The notes under the pieces were generated by a model. That model saw nothing but the letters and a program-made list of their open reading frames with translations. It was not told the origin of the DNA and did no database searches. A stretch of 46,851 nt of DNA. Origin: Klebsormidium nitens (taxonomy: Eukaryota > Streptophyta > Klebsormidiophyceae > Klebsormidiales > Klebsormidiaceae). Of this stretch, positions 1 through 12,800 are shown piece by piece. The stretch spans positions 1-46,851 of the forward strand of contig DF237370.1 in assembly GCA_000708835.1 (NCBI GenBank). The letters run 5' to 3'. The position numbers and the translations under genes are program-made. The stretch's first letter is position 1, and every line of letters starts with the position of its first letter.

Positions 1-318
1 AATCTAGGTTCAAGACTCTGCATATTGTCTAGTTGACCGATATCAAACGGACGGGGTCCTTATCTCTAATCTTGAGCTTTACTGCCAATGCCTTTTTGAC
101 TTTACACTCTCAGTCTCATCTTTTCCATCTCCACCTACTTCTGCGAAGTGCTCCGCCTAGTTGCTTGCATTCTGTTCTACAATCATGTCCAGGGACATGA
201 CTACCCAAAGATAACTCTCAAAACTCGGAAATACAGGATTTCAGAGTTTCCGCTGCCTGAATTTTCACGTGTTGTGCATGGTCTAACCAGCAGGCTGTTC
301 CGACTCTTTGGTTTGTAG
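1..318. other. Intron or upstream sequence of the hybrid kinase gene
   Basis: No exon is recognisable before the acceptor at 316-318. The first visible exon already begins inside a histidine kinase, at the motif IEAGK that normally follows the phospho-accepting helices, so the exons for the sensor and dimerisation parts must lie left of the window. This stretch is read as intron by inference. Confidence 0.5.
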
Positions 319-3300
319 ATCGAGGCAGGAAAGATGGTTCTGGACAAAGTGCCGTTTGACTTGCTGCACCTGCTGGAGTCCTTAGTGGACATCTTTGGTG
401 TACTGGGCACCAAAAAGGGTCTTGACCTCTGCCTAGACGTCCATGGTGAGAACTCTAAATGGCGCCTGAAGTTGACTTGTGATCATACCCGGACTCTATC
501 CAAACCGTTCGAGTGTAGATATTTTTGATACTTCTCTATGTTGACGTACTCTCCATCGACTGCCTCTATTCGTTTCTAGACTCGACTACTTTTAGAGTTG
601 CTGCAGGCCCCTGCGCACAAACTTAGAATCCCGATTGGCGCTAACGCGGCTCTTTTTGGCACTGCATTGGTAAGATTGAACCGGTGATTGTGAAGAACCG
701 TGGATCGACCTGTCCAAAAGCAGCCTAGAAAGCATCGAGAAGCGCCGCCAGTCTTCGTTCTCCCTCCGACTAGGCTGCTTAGCTGACCTGTCCTTATAGC
801 CTCATGACGTCATACTTGTTTGCTTGGCAGCATCTGTACCCAGGAAACTTTTGGGAGACGCCACCAGGATCCGGCAGATTTTCTCCAACCTACTAAGCAA
901 CAGTATCAAATTCACTGAGGTGAAAAGGCCCCGCCTCTAATAGCTTCCTTCATGTGGCACAGAATTCTGCTTCGCAGATCGGCAAATTGTGTTCGGAAAG
1001 ACCTATGCTTGAAAGCTATGCCTCTGATTTTCTTTTGCCTTCTACGACGCTGTATGCGACACTGTTTAGCAACCTCGATTCACCTATCCTTGCATGTGGA
1101 ACCGCAAGCTTTCAGCTCAGCGTTTTGCAGTCCCTCGACTTCTCGTCATCAGAGTTTTCAGTGATCGTTTCTGTGGCAGTAGCACTATGACGTCAGACCC
1201 GTCACTTTGCTTCCAAATTCTATCTCTCGTTCAATCATCTCGACTAAATACCAGCCTTTGTAGACGTTGAAGTGCTGCTCAAAAATTCTAATGTAAGGTG
1301 GTTTTAACTTTTTCCCCCCCAGACTGGTTATGTCGTCGTTCGCTGTGCCTTAACGGAGACCGATGCCAACGCCGGCGCAGACCCCGGGCCCGTCCGGCTC
1401 CGTTTCGAAGTCGAAGACACCGGCCGGGGCATCCCCCCCGAGAAGCGCGACCTCGTCTTCTCCGACTACTGCCAAGCCGACGGCGCAGCCACGACTCAGA
1501 GCCACGGGGGCACTGGATTGGGCCTGGGGATCGTCCAAAAAGTCGTCCGCATGATGGACGGCGAGATCGCGTTCGTAGATAAGAACACCCCGGGCTGCCT
1601 CATCTGCTTCGACCTGGTGTTTGCGGCTGAGGAGAGTGCCCGGGACGTCTCCATCCGGGCATCCGGCCAGTCCTTCTTCGGCCGCTCCTCTCGTCCCTCG
1701 CATTCGCCCCGGCCGTCATCGGTCTTCCCGGTGGAATTCCCCGCCCCGCTAACCGGGGCCACGGTCGTGCTCGCGCACGCGAACTTCATGGCCCGGTCGA
1801 TTGTCGCCGGGACGATCCGCGAGCTCAACGCGACGGTGGTCGAAGTCCTCAACCTGGAAGAAACTTCGCTGGCGATCCGGACGCTCGCGAGCCTGGGGCG
1901 CCGGCGCTCCAGCTACGCCTCGCCCCGCCAGTCGGACGGTCCAGCCAGTGCTCCGATCACTCCCAGCGTCCAAACCGCCGACGAGCTGCCGCCGGACGGC
2001 CCCGCGGGATCCGCGCTCCGCGATGCTGAAGGCCGACCGCTCCGCCTGGCACTCCCGCACCTTCCGGACGCCTTCCGGACGTGTCTGGATCCGGCCGGCA
2101 TCCGGCGGAGCTCGTCCGGCGGCTTGATCGACCGTGGCGCGGCCGCGGCCGCGTCGCCACTGAGCTGCGCTCTGCTGGACGCGTCGATACTGCCGGACGC
2201 TGCGGACGCACCGCTGGTACTGCAGGATGCGCTGCAGAAGTTGCGTGCGGACATTCAAGAGGGCACCGGTGAGTGATCGACCTGCGCTTTGCGAAGTTTT
2301 GCTAAGCTTCGTGTGTCTCCTTGCGGGGCGACTCATCGGCCTGATTCAAACCACTTTGTTGTAATTACAGTTCCCGATGCGAGGCGGAAACTAAGTCCAT
2401 TTGAAACTGACGGTTTCGTTCTGGGTACTTCAAAATGATGTCAAGCACAAAAGCGCTGAAGTTGCAAGTGTCGTCTTCATTATCACGGCGTTCAGGTTTT
2501 CGGCGCTGATAGGATGCGTCCCGTTCAATTGGACTTGGTCACGCTGTCAGTCTGTAGCTGCCATAAGCCGGGATTCGATTTTGAATGTTTCTCCACGTCT
2601 GGATGACAGTAATCGCGTTTGACCAATCTCGGAGGCAAACGCGATTTGAACGGAGCGGTTGCATACAAATACCGAAATAGCCTAACGGCAGCACAATCCG
2701 GGGGGAAGAATAAAAACGATGACTATAGAAACCACGCGCGCTTCGGTAACAAAGCTGCCTGGGATTCACCCAGATGTTGGGGCCAGCGGTGATCCCAAAT
2801 GGGGCTGAAGGCGTTGAAGCAACATACGAGTCTCCTCTTGTCAATCGATATGCTTACATTCTACCACTGTCCGGAGGGGTGACATCCGGCGACCTTTTGG
2901 CTGTCGCTTCCGGAAAAATACCGCCGGGCCTTCCTCCGCCCCAACCAGAACTGATCCCGCCCTATGTAGATGACGCTCGAAAGGCGTGACCCCGCACTCC
3001 GTTTCAAAGTGCACGCCACAGTACCGACTCCCAGCAGACGCCATTTACTCCCTCCTCTCGCAGTGACGTCACCCTCTTCTGGGGGACACAGAGTAGCTGT
3101 CGTGTGGATCGTGGGGGCAAGCACCCCGCCGTCGACGCGCGCGGCACTCCAGCGGGCCGGCTTCGTTCACCTGGTGCAAAAGCCGCTCTACCGCTCCAAG
3201 GTCGAGCAGCTTTTGCGTTCGCTCACCGATTCCCCTGAGGTGGAACTGGCCAGTCTTGAAGACCCGACGGACCCTCACGTTACGATCGAAATCATCCCTG

Positions 3301-4132
3301 CATCGCCCATCTTCTCGCGCCAGGCTGAGGCGAAGCAGACTTATGTGTCAATGAGTGGAGCGGACAGCCAGCGTTGGGTGCGGTTACGGTTTCTGGTTGT
3401 GGAGGACAACCCTGTGTTAAGCCGGCTGACCGTAAGGGCAATAGAAAAGCTGGGAGCTCAGGTGGCGACAAGCGGAAACGGTCAGGAAGCGCTGGGAATG
3501 CTCCACGTGGCGAGCTCGGGCGGAAAGCCGCCGTTTGATGTGGTGCTAATGGACTGTCAGGTGAAGACCTTGCTCTTGAACTTTATGTTGCTGCGATGGA
3601 TCGCGGCGTCCTTGCGATTTCTGCTCTAGAAGCTTGTTGAGTCTTCTTTCAAGTTTTTGCCTCAACAAAGTGGAAGAGAAAGGCTGGAAACTCTGGACCT
3701 TGCATGTTGTATTGTATACTGGGCCTTCTCACATAGGGGTACTGACATGTCCTCCTAGACAAAAGCTACTTAGGTCCTACCCACACCTCGGTTTGTTCAA
3801 GACTGCGGATCCATTTGATATTGAAGGCACTAAGCTGCAAAAGGTCCTTCTACCACAGAGTGTCGTTCACCTCAATCGAAGTGTCACCCTTCTTTCTTCA
3901 GATGCCAGTGATGGATGGATACACCGCGGCACGGAGGATCCGAGAGACAGAGTTGGGCGCCGCGAGAAGGAACAGGGTGACCATCATAGCACTGACAGCA
4001 GACGGGAGCGAGGATGCAGCGAAGCGTTGCGTCGAAGCGGGCATGGACGCAGTGATGACCAAGCCATTTGGGCAGGCGGCTCTAATAGATTTAGTAGAGA
4101 GGCTAGTTGATGAAAAGGCTCGCAGTGTCTAA
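319..4132 (+). CDS. Hybrid histidine kinase, C-terminal part (5' end outside window)
   Basis: Five exons join in phase: 319-445, 831-919, 1323-2268, 3094-3560 and 3902-4132, giving 619 codons and a TAA stop. They read through a histidine-kinase ATPase domain: IEAGK linker, N box (FSNLLSNSIKF), G1 box (DTGRGIP) and G2 box (GTGLGLG). A degenerate receiver-like region follows, then a full receiver with VVEDNP, the phospho-accepting Asp in VLMDCQ|MPVMDG (about residue 541 of the visible part) and the conserved Lys in MTKPF. A pseudo-receiver between kinase and receiver is the layout of plant cytokinin-type and CKI1-type kinases. Without the sensor domain I cannot say which. By family, the protein should autophosphorylate, pass phosphate to its own Asp and then to a histidine phosphotransfer protein. 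The acceptor of exon 4 is weak. It is convergent with the opsin-cyclase gene. Confidence 0.85.
1749..3240 (+). other. Degenerate receiver-like domain of the hybrid kinase
   Basis: Between the ATPase domain and the true receiver, the exons at 1323-2268 and 3094-3560 encode an alternating hydrophobic pattern: GATVVLAHANF, then AGTIRELNATVVEVLN, and later VAVVWIVGAS and VHLVQKPLYRSKVEQLL. These match the first strand, second strand, fourth strand and Lys-Pro turn of a receiver fold. The acidic pair expected after the first strand is replaced (AHAN), so metal binding and phosphorylation look impossible. An Ala/Ser/Arg-rich insert of about 100 residues splits the domain. The role is probably structural, as for receiver-like domains of plant hybrid kinases; this is inference from layout. 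Confidence 0.6.
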
Positions 4133-6065
4133 GAAGATTCACAAGGCTGGATGGCGACCGCTAGAAACCGAGCCGCAAAACATCAAGGCTCAATACGAGG
4201 AGCTTAGGATCAATACGCAAAGCTGCGACGCTGCGCGGGTATCACTAAATCAGACCTAGGCGAACTATAGTCAAGCAGAGCCTGCGATTGACAGGGGATT
4301 GTCATGAGAAAGCAAGCGAGCCAGTTGGCCAGGGAGAAGTAAGCAGCCTGAAGGGTATCTTGAAAACAAAGACGTAGTCCTTCTAGTAATTTGGCGCCCG
4401 TGTATATTTTTTGTGCCCACAGTGAATGCATTTGATCGTTTCGTCTGGAATAAGCGCCCATCCATCTTTAAATCTAACACGAACTCATCGCCTACATATA
4501 ACATTAATCATTCAATGGAATTCTGTTGTATGGAGCGTGTCCGTTAGGCAGCTCCGAGTCTGTGCAGTGATCGGACCGCATCATACGTCCGGTCACTGAC
4601 TATACTATCAGTGGTGCCAGCCTCCTTGAGACTTAGGCGTTCCTGCATCCATTCATGGGTTGAAGTCCCTCAACGCTATAGTTAATTGACCGAGCTTGTG
4701 GTGGCGGCCATCGAATCTGTCTTAGCAGACTTAGTCTACGCTGGCCGCCTCGGTTCTGCATGGACCGCTTCAACCATTGAATCACGGACGGTCAGTGGTG
4801 GTTGTCATACATGTACTACACATCAGCCACGACCGGCAAGTCTGCAAGTCTGCGCGCGTGCACACAGGATTCCAAAGCCGGCCCTCGCATGCAGGTCACG
4901 AAGATCCAAAAAAATACAGAGCCTGCCTGCAGTGATTGTCTTCTGTGTTCAATTTCAAGCCCTTCGAGCGTTCTCCGACGTCGCCGCAACTTGTCTGCGG
5001 GGCCAGACATACGTGCTAGTGTAGCTGGAGTCCGCGTTGGGCGCGGCAGTGTTCGGACTTTCGCGCGCAGAAATCTTAGCCACGGAAAAGGGCAATTTTG
5101 ACGCGTAGTCTGCTTCACGCGCGATCGAGTCTGGCCGACTCGGTGATCGCGCATGGCAAATTACTACGGTAAGTTAAGTTCCGACGCGTGCAACCTGAGG
5201 GAACGGCCCGCTGCGGTCGCGCGGCTGCTAGTCCAGCGCGGAGGGCTGTGCGCATAAGCGTGCCTGACTCCACACCTAGAGCCACCGTCTCAGGGGCGGC
5301 TGGACCAGACTGGTTAGGTCATAGTGGTTCGATGGTGGTTCACTTTTAGTGGCTTTTCTTCTGATATGCACTCGAGGTCAATCAGCCCTGTAACGGAGTC
5401 CTCTCATAATTCGGGCCCATGTCGCGGTGATTGTGAGAGCGCATGCTGTTGTCGCCTAGCAAATTTTGAAACACGGTTGTGTGTGCTTCTTTCGCACCAG
5501 AACTTGATGGTTGCACTTTTGTAAGCTGCCAGAAGCTCCTTTGAATTGATACGGCCACCACATCGGATTGAACTCAGATGGGCGTATAAAAGTTCCACTT
5601 TGTCAAGCTTGTCATCAATCTCCGTTTCTACAGTTTGACGAACGATGCTGATTATCCGATTAACTTGTCTAGAGGGTGTCGAAAGCCCCCGCTGCCTGGA
5701 GATAAACCTGCTTGTGAAAATACAAAACGCTGGTGGCTTTCTAAGCGATGATGAGCCGGCAGCATGTTTTGACTATTTTCGCCCAACTGATCTCCTCATT
5801 GCTTCAACTCGTGAATGATCAACCAACTACTCAACCGCAGAATGCACCTCTTAGAATGTTTCAGTGCGCCAGCTGCGCCAGCTGTCACGAATTGCAAAAT
5901 GAATCTCGACCGCAGTCACCTATACTGAATTATGCAACCTGTAAGCTATGTACTGTCCTCAAGGACCCAACTGGAGCGCCCTTTGAACTTAAAGCAAGCT
6001 TGGTTCAAGCTTCGACGGCGTCCGCTCTGGAAGGAATTGGAACCCGAGCACGGCCCCCGCGGGGC
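4133..6065. other. Intergenic region between convergent genes
   Basis: This interval separates the stop codons of two convergent genes and should hold both 3' untranslated regions. I see no conserved coding exon; the open frames here lack splice-consistent family similarity. It contains one imperfect inverted repeat at 5119-5152. Confidence 0.6.
5119..5152. repeat. Imperfect inverted repeat in the convergent interval
   Basis: The arms GCGCGATC (5119-5126) and GATCGCGC (5145-5152) are perfect complements. An inner pair GAGTC/GACTC continues the stem after a 3-base bulge, around a 5-base loop. It lies between two convergent genes and could fold as a hairpin in either 3' end transcript. No function can be assigned. 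Confidence 0.5.
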
Positions 6066-6842
6066 TCAAGTGGAGCCGGTTGCTTTCGGCGCCCTGAACG
6101 CTTCCAGGATCCGCAGACGGGCGCCGATCGCCTGCACGCCCGCCTCCTTGAGTTGCTCAGGCGTCATCGTGGCCAAAATGTCGACCGTCACCTCCGCCTG
6201 AAAAACGAAATCCAATAAAGAAGTCAGCGCTGGACGGCAGCGTGCATTAGACCTGTTTCGCCGCTTGCTGAACGGACCAGTGGCTAATTCAACTTTTTCG
6301 ACGGCTGCTAGAAGCGAGCTGTGTATGTAAGCGTAGATTTCCGATAAGGAGGCCTGCTAGAAGAAGGATAGCTTTGACCTCCAAGTCCGCTTCCGATTCT
6401 GGAACTTAGGACCTTTATTTCCGACCCGCAGAGAGATGCACAACCTCTAAGGAACCGGAGCAAACTCGTGAGCAAACACATTCCAACTTGAGACAATTAC
6501 TGGCCTCGACGAATTCCGGGCTGAGCTTACGTGCGTTACAAAATGCAAGGCTGCCGCCAAGTTTTTGAGGGGGCCTTTCCAAGCCGCCAATCTATGACAG
6601 CCACTCAGAAGGAACTGAATGGCCGCCGCCACCGTGGTTCACGGATATTCCGACAAACGAATGCTGAGTTGTTGCAGTTCCGGCAGGAGTCGACCGGAAC
6701 TTACGTAAACAGCGGGGCCCAGAAAACTCAGAAAATGTTTGCATGCCTTACCTCCTCAAGCACGCTCGCGTACCGCCCCAGGCCCATCCCGTCCAGAATC
6801 TCGAAGAGTCCCGTTGGGTCGCTCAACCCGTCCTGTACGCCT
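6066..6842 (-). other. C-terminal SAM-like domain, split by an intron
   Basis: The end of the exon 7684-6752 encodes [19 protein letters not shown]. The last exon (6197-6066) continues in phase with [31 protein letters not shown] and a stop about ten residues later. The pattern L..LGL.RY...L.E ... D...L..MT...L.E.G....G.R..IL matches the five-helix sterile alpha motif. SAM domains bind each other or other proteins and can form polymers, so the tail may cluster or localise the cyclase; that role is inference. Confidence 0.85.
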
Positions 6843-9800
6843 AACCCAGTTCTCCATTTGATCCCGTCCTCCTGTGCCGGTGTCTCCCGCCCGCTTGGCA
6901 TCTGCTGAGCCGCCACGCGGCCCAGATCCGTCGACGGCCTAGGCACGGCCACGTGGCTCGTCACGTGTTCCGGAAGAGGCCTGTCGCCGCTTCTGTTTAG
7001 CGCCTGAGCTGCCACGACCGGAATGTTGTTCACAGAGCTCTCGTCCACTCGGAGCGTGCGTACCGGGTCAGGGTTGACGGCCGGGGCGGACTCCTCCTTC
7101 TGAGCAGTCATTCCGCTGAACGATCCGCTCCTCCGCAGCGGAGTTATGCCCAGGAGCGCTGAACCGAGGCTACGTCTTGGGGGCGTGCGAGTCCGCTCCA
7201 ACTTCTTTTCCCGCCCCGGAGCTGGCCCGCCTCCACAGCTGACGTCATCAGAGACGTAGCCGCTTGGCAGATCCCGAGCGTACTCGAGATCCTGCTCTTT
7301 CCGGGGCCCCGTGCGAGTCCGGTCCAACTTTCTTTCTCGCCCCGGAGCTGGCCCGCCTCCACAGCTGACGTCATCAGACACGTAGCCGCTTGGCAGATCC
7401 TGAGCGAACTCGACATCCTGCTCTCTCCGGGGCCCCTCGCTCTTGAACCTGGAAGTCTTGCGACTTGGCCCTTCAAGCGACTGCTTCAGAAGCGGCGAGA
7501 CCGAAGGGGGCAGCGAAGCCGGGTCGATTTTCGCGTGCCTCTTCAGGAGATCGGGGGATGAGTCTGAGCGCGCGAGGGTCGGCCGGTTCTCCGCGCGCAG
7601 CGCCTGCAGCCCAGCCTCGTATTCGCCGTACTTCAGCAGGAAAGTCTCCATCGGTCCTTTGCCCTTGATGATGCGACGGCCGACCTGTACGAATACATCT
7701 TGCGCTCGCTCATTTGTTGAAAAGAGAGTTAAGCTGCTGAACTCTAAAGAAGGAGAAAAGAGCCAGCAGTCTCTTTCGATTATGGTTGAATTTCCGTATC
7801 AAGGCGTCACAGATTGGTGCACGCGAACACGAAGTGCGGCAGTGAAAGCGCTCAATCTCCTGAAAATCCGTCGCATTACACGCGTAGAATCTCAACCCAA
7901 CCTCATCAGAGCTTCCACTTCTCTTTGGTTTCAAATATCGCTTCAGATTGAGCTCCGGTCTCAGATGCCACAAAAAGCTTGAGATACGATACCCCGCGTT
8001 CCAGCCAGCTACTTGCAGAAGTTTCCTGCTTTGAAATGTCAGTCTGAGCCAAGCACGATACTTTCGTTGTATAGAAGTTCAAGTGACCAGCCCGGTCCAC
8101 TTTTGAATTAGAGGCGCCCCCCGCATAGCTGTGCAACGTCCTCAAAGCTGCTGCACCTGTCTTTTGGTCGCTAACAGATTGGCTGCTATCTGGGCGACCG
8201 ACGGGGTGCGCTTGCGGCGTCGAAGTCGCCGGCAGAACAGTCGGATGCGCGCTCTTTTGTGATCCTAATGTTCTAAAGCAAGAGGAAAGCACCGAAAGCA
8301 AAGCCAGCTTCTCACCGGTGCAAACTCGAAGGAGTCCTGACAGCGCTCGTATGTCGTCATGCTGGTGTGGATGCTCATCTGGAACCCGTTGCTCTCCATG
8401 CGGCTCGCGGTGTTGACCGTGTCGCCGAAGAAACAGTAGCGCGGGCACTTCGTCCCGATGACACCTGAGGAAAGAAATATAGGTATCTGATGTCTGTATT
8501 TACCTGCTTCTTCACTCATCAATTCCAATAGTAACGAACTAGGTGCCGGCAGATCTTCACTGAAGCCCCTGTCAAACTCTGGAACAGAAGAGCGATACCT
8601 CAGCGGCAAGGGTCGGATGAGAATCCGGTGGTAGCGCGAACCGTTCTCAGCCGAGTGCGTCTGTCGAAGCTGAATCGTCCAGTCCTCTGACCTGTCTAAA
8701 AGGGAGAGCTCGCATGCTGTTCTCCAAATCTCAACGGGCATGAGTTGACGCAATTTTCACGGGACTTATTCTACAAGCCCATCTTTGTCCAGAAGTGGAT
8801 GGACAAACTGTTCAAGTGCTCTGGATCGGCGCCAACTTCTTCATTGATCAACCTTTCAAGGCAGATACGTCCACGGGCAGCGATGCAGTGGTCCAACTCT
8901 ATTTTTCGAAACAATCTTGACTCCAAGAGATTCAAAACCTCAATCAATCGAAGAGAAGGCCCAATCATTACCTGCATACGCCGGGCCAGTGTGTATCCCA
9001 ACCCGAATGCGCACTGGGTCCACGTGGTTTGGCTGCTTGACGTCGCGCACTTTGGCGAGCATATCCATGGCCATGCGGACGATCCGAAGGGCGTGGTCGG
9101 GCGATCCATCGTGACCCGCCACCACCATGTAAGCGTCGCCGATTGTTTCCACCTGTGAGATTCAAAATTCAATCCAGTCATCCATATTGAAAACCAATTG
9201 CGCGTTCCAGTGACGGTTTTCCAACGGCTCAGAAAGTAGCTCTGAGCATCGCAGATCAGCCGGAGTACTTTCCCCGCCGGGGTACTCTCTTTTGTGAAAC
9301 GGTTTCACAAAAGAGAGCGCTTTGGCCTGCAGCTGTGAAAAACGATGAGAAGCAGACCATAAGACGAGGTACTACGCGGAGGCGCAAAGCTTTCTCTTTC
9401 CGCCATTGAGTCACTTTTTCAGAACGGGTTAAGCCCTGTCCAATTCAAAACGTCGATCGGTCGCACACAAGGAGCGGCCAGGCTATGTATGTCATCCGAG
9501 GCGCCACTTGAACTTGCAAAGAGACAGGGATGAGGCGTTAGTGACTGTGGTCAAGGAAAGACTGGAGCCCCTCACCATAAACTCAAAAGGCTAAAGAACT
9601 TAAAGAAGAGGGTGGAAACTCATATATTACCTCCACTTCGGGGCGACACGTCACTTCGTCGCTTGTTTAGATATGCAGCTTACGGATGTAGCTCCTCTCT
9701 CCCTCCTGAGGAATTTGACAGAAAGCCCCTGATAGAGAGCTTGTGCTGAATACCGGTTTCATAAAATCCTCACCTTGTAAACACCGTGCTTGTCAACCAG

Positions 9801-12800
9801 AGCGTCAAAGGCCGTAAACATCTCGTTGAGCATGAGAATGAGATCTTCCGTTGCGGAGGAGCCGGAAATCTCCGTAAATCCTACGATGTCGCTGAACAGA
9901 ATCGTCACCTGCGACGAATAAGGATCGAAAGAATCAGAGATCTTCACTCACATGCCTTCAAATGTGCCCCGAAATACCGTGGGGAGACGTTGCGTGGAGA
10001 ATCGGAGTCTGGCAGAGCAAGGATGCTGCTGTCAGTAACCAGACAGAAACGCTTCTTGCACGCGAATTGCTTGATCCCCTTTGGCTAAAGGGTCTAATCT
10101 TTGATTGAGCAGAGAGGGCAATCGAGGAGCTCTGCAAGCTTTTTCCTTCCTTTCAATTCCTCCTGCCATTATCCTGGGTATGCATTCCCGGAAACTAAAT
10201 CGCTTTTCTTCACTTCCTTACTCCTGCTGCAGTATATTCCTCTGTTTGTACGTTACTCCCCCTGTTCATCCTAAAGCCCGATGCCGACCACAGCGCATGC
10301 ACACTCACCTCCTTGTGACTGTCCGCGATAAGAGACTGTCCCGCGCTCAGCCGTTCGATGATCGAATCAGGTAGCATCTTCTTGAGCAGTTGGTAGCTCT
10401 TCTTAGCCTCGATTTCCACCCGCCACAGCCTCTTGATCTTGAGCTGCACCTCGATACGCGCCAGGATCTCCAGCCGCTTGAACGGCTGCAATCAGGGGAG
10501 GAGTCCTCTAGTAATGATTTTTCAAACAATCTGCACTCATCAGTGGAGCTGAGCTCGGCGCCAAAATGGATGGGAGGTTTTCGCCACGCGGCGGAAACAG
10601 TAAGCGGACCTCTTGTAAATGCTGAAGGTTTTGACACGTGCCTCGGGCAGCTCAGTCGCCAAGGATCGCGCGGCAAATTGGATGGCCGAAAGCTCAACCC
10701 TTAGTGGTGGAAATCAGAGGAAGGGATCGGTATTTGGAGAACTCGGGACCTTTCCTGAGCGCGGTGAAAACCCTGTTCCGCTCAAAACAGCTGAGAGCGA
10801 AATCCAGGGAGAAGAGCCGGTTTTGGAGGCTTTGAGAAGCTTACCTGGTTTTGGAGACATGATGGAAAGCGTAGTCCTGAAATCACTTCTGGAATTTTAG
10901 CTTAGATCTGAATGCGCGCTCGAAGTCATTCTAACGTGGACGCCCTCGAATAGTCTGGCCAACGATCCGCAAGCCAGAAAAAGTGACATTGTTTTGCGGT
11001 GAGCTTTTCGTCGCCCGACTGACGTTGGACACAGTGAGATGTGCTACTTGGTCCGGGTTATCAGACGCCCGCTTTAAAGGCAAGATTAGTTGAGCATGCG
11101 ATGGCGCATGATTTCGTACGCCGGTCTCACCTTGGTTAGGTAGTCGTTGCTACCCGCACGGAGCCCCTTGACAATGTCTCCTTCCTGCGACTTGGCGCTG
11201 ACCATGATCACAGGAAGCGCGCTCGAGGGAAACATCTCGCGGACCTTCTTGCACACCTGCGGGAAAGAGATTGGGCAACTTATATGCTTCGTCCGGCTGA
11301 ATTCGCAGCGACAGCACTGAGAGTTGGTTGGGATCAGGCGGGGCTTCGTTCGATCCGAAATAACTGGAGAAACGCAGCAGTCAAATGAACGATTCCTTCA
11401 AGAGTGGGGCCATTAGTTCTCGTTTACATTCCCTGCCTTGAGATGGGATTGAATCAGAGGATCTGAAATTTTCCAAATCGGTGAGGTTCTGGGAACACTT
11501 TCGACGCGTTCTAAGGAACTTCAAAGGCTGATTAATATTCAGACGGTCTCTACTCCAAACGTGAAGAGTTGGATCTGGAAAGGTCTGTATTTGGTGCCCC
11601 TTCAGAAGCGGCTGCTCTGGAAGCGATGTGATATGCTTCGTGGATCCCAATACATCATCCAGACGCTTCAACCGTGAGAATCCGTCGTCCCTTCCGACTG
11701 GATTCAATTGCCTTTGCTTCTTCATCTGCTTCAAATGATTTCTTTCTCCAGAATCTACGGCTCCTTTTATCCTCCTTCTGGGCTTCCATTCGACTCATCT
11801 ACAGTGTTGGAGATCGGATAACGTTCGCAGCAAAGGTCACAAAGGTGGGGCGACCCGCTTACCTCGTATCCGTCCAGTCCCGGCATCATGACATCGAGCA
11901 TGATCAGGTCCGGAATGACTTCGCTGCCCTCCAGATATGCCAGGGCCTCCATACCGTCCATCTTCTTCGTGATCTGCGGGGAAAACGGGGCTGCTTTTGT
12001 TGAATTTCCGTGTACCTACCTGGCCCGGCAACTTAGTCAAGAATGCGATTTCAGAGCTCCACCTGAAGACTCGTTCTTTCAGTACGCGCAACGATCTGTA
12101 ATAGTTTGAAGAACGCACCGATCTGTTATAGTTTGAAGAACGCCCAATGGCTGTACGTGTAACAGTATGGTCAAAGGGGAACGAGCATGTTGGTTTGCTA
12201 GTGATGCCGGTTGTTTTGACAGAAACTTTCTTCTGAGCTTTCAGACATAACCGCTAAAGACACGCAGCGCAGCAAGGTTCCGAGTTCTTGATGGATCAGA
12301 CACGACCTTTGAGTTTCGACCTTTGAGTTTACAGTCGCTAAAGCAATAAGTGCTGGACGTACGGCATGTGTCCCTCTCCTTGGTTCTTGGTGACGTCGAG
12401 TTTTTTATCGCTCACAAAAAAGTGGAATCTGATAGCCGGCTTAGGCTCTACGGCAGACTAGGGACAGAGCGGATCGTGTCAATGATCTCAACAATCTGGT
12501 ACGTACCTTGTACCCGGCAGGCCGCAGCAGTCCGTCGACCACCATCTGGTTCACCCGGTCGTCGTCCACGCTTAGTATCTCGTACTGCCCGTGGACTTCG
12601 TAGTGAGAGCGCAGCTTGGTCGGATAGTGCACGGCAGTCGAGCTGTGGTCCTCAGTCTGCAATGAGAGAACGGCTGGACTAAGGCTGAGAGAACGGCTGG
12701 ACTGAGGCGGGGTGTCGACTTTTTCCTGCCCGCTAGCAAGCTTGATCTGTGTAACTCCCAACTGGATCCTGACGATCATTTTGGATACATCGCTGTGCCG

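Noticed and set aside
2774-2989. Open frame inside the hybrid kinase intron as an extra exon
   Set aside because: No kinase or receiver similarity, and the exons at 1323-2268 and 3094-3560 already continue one receiver-like fold in phase.
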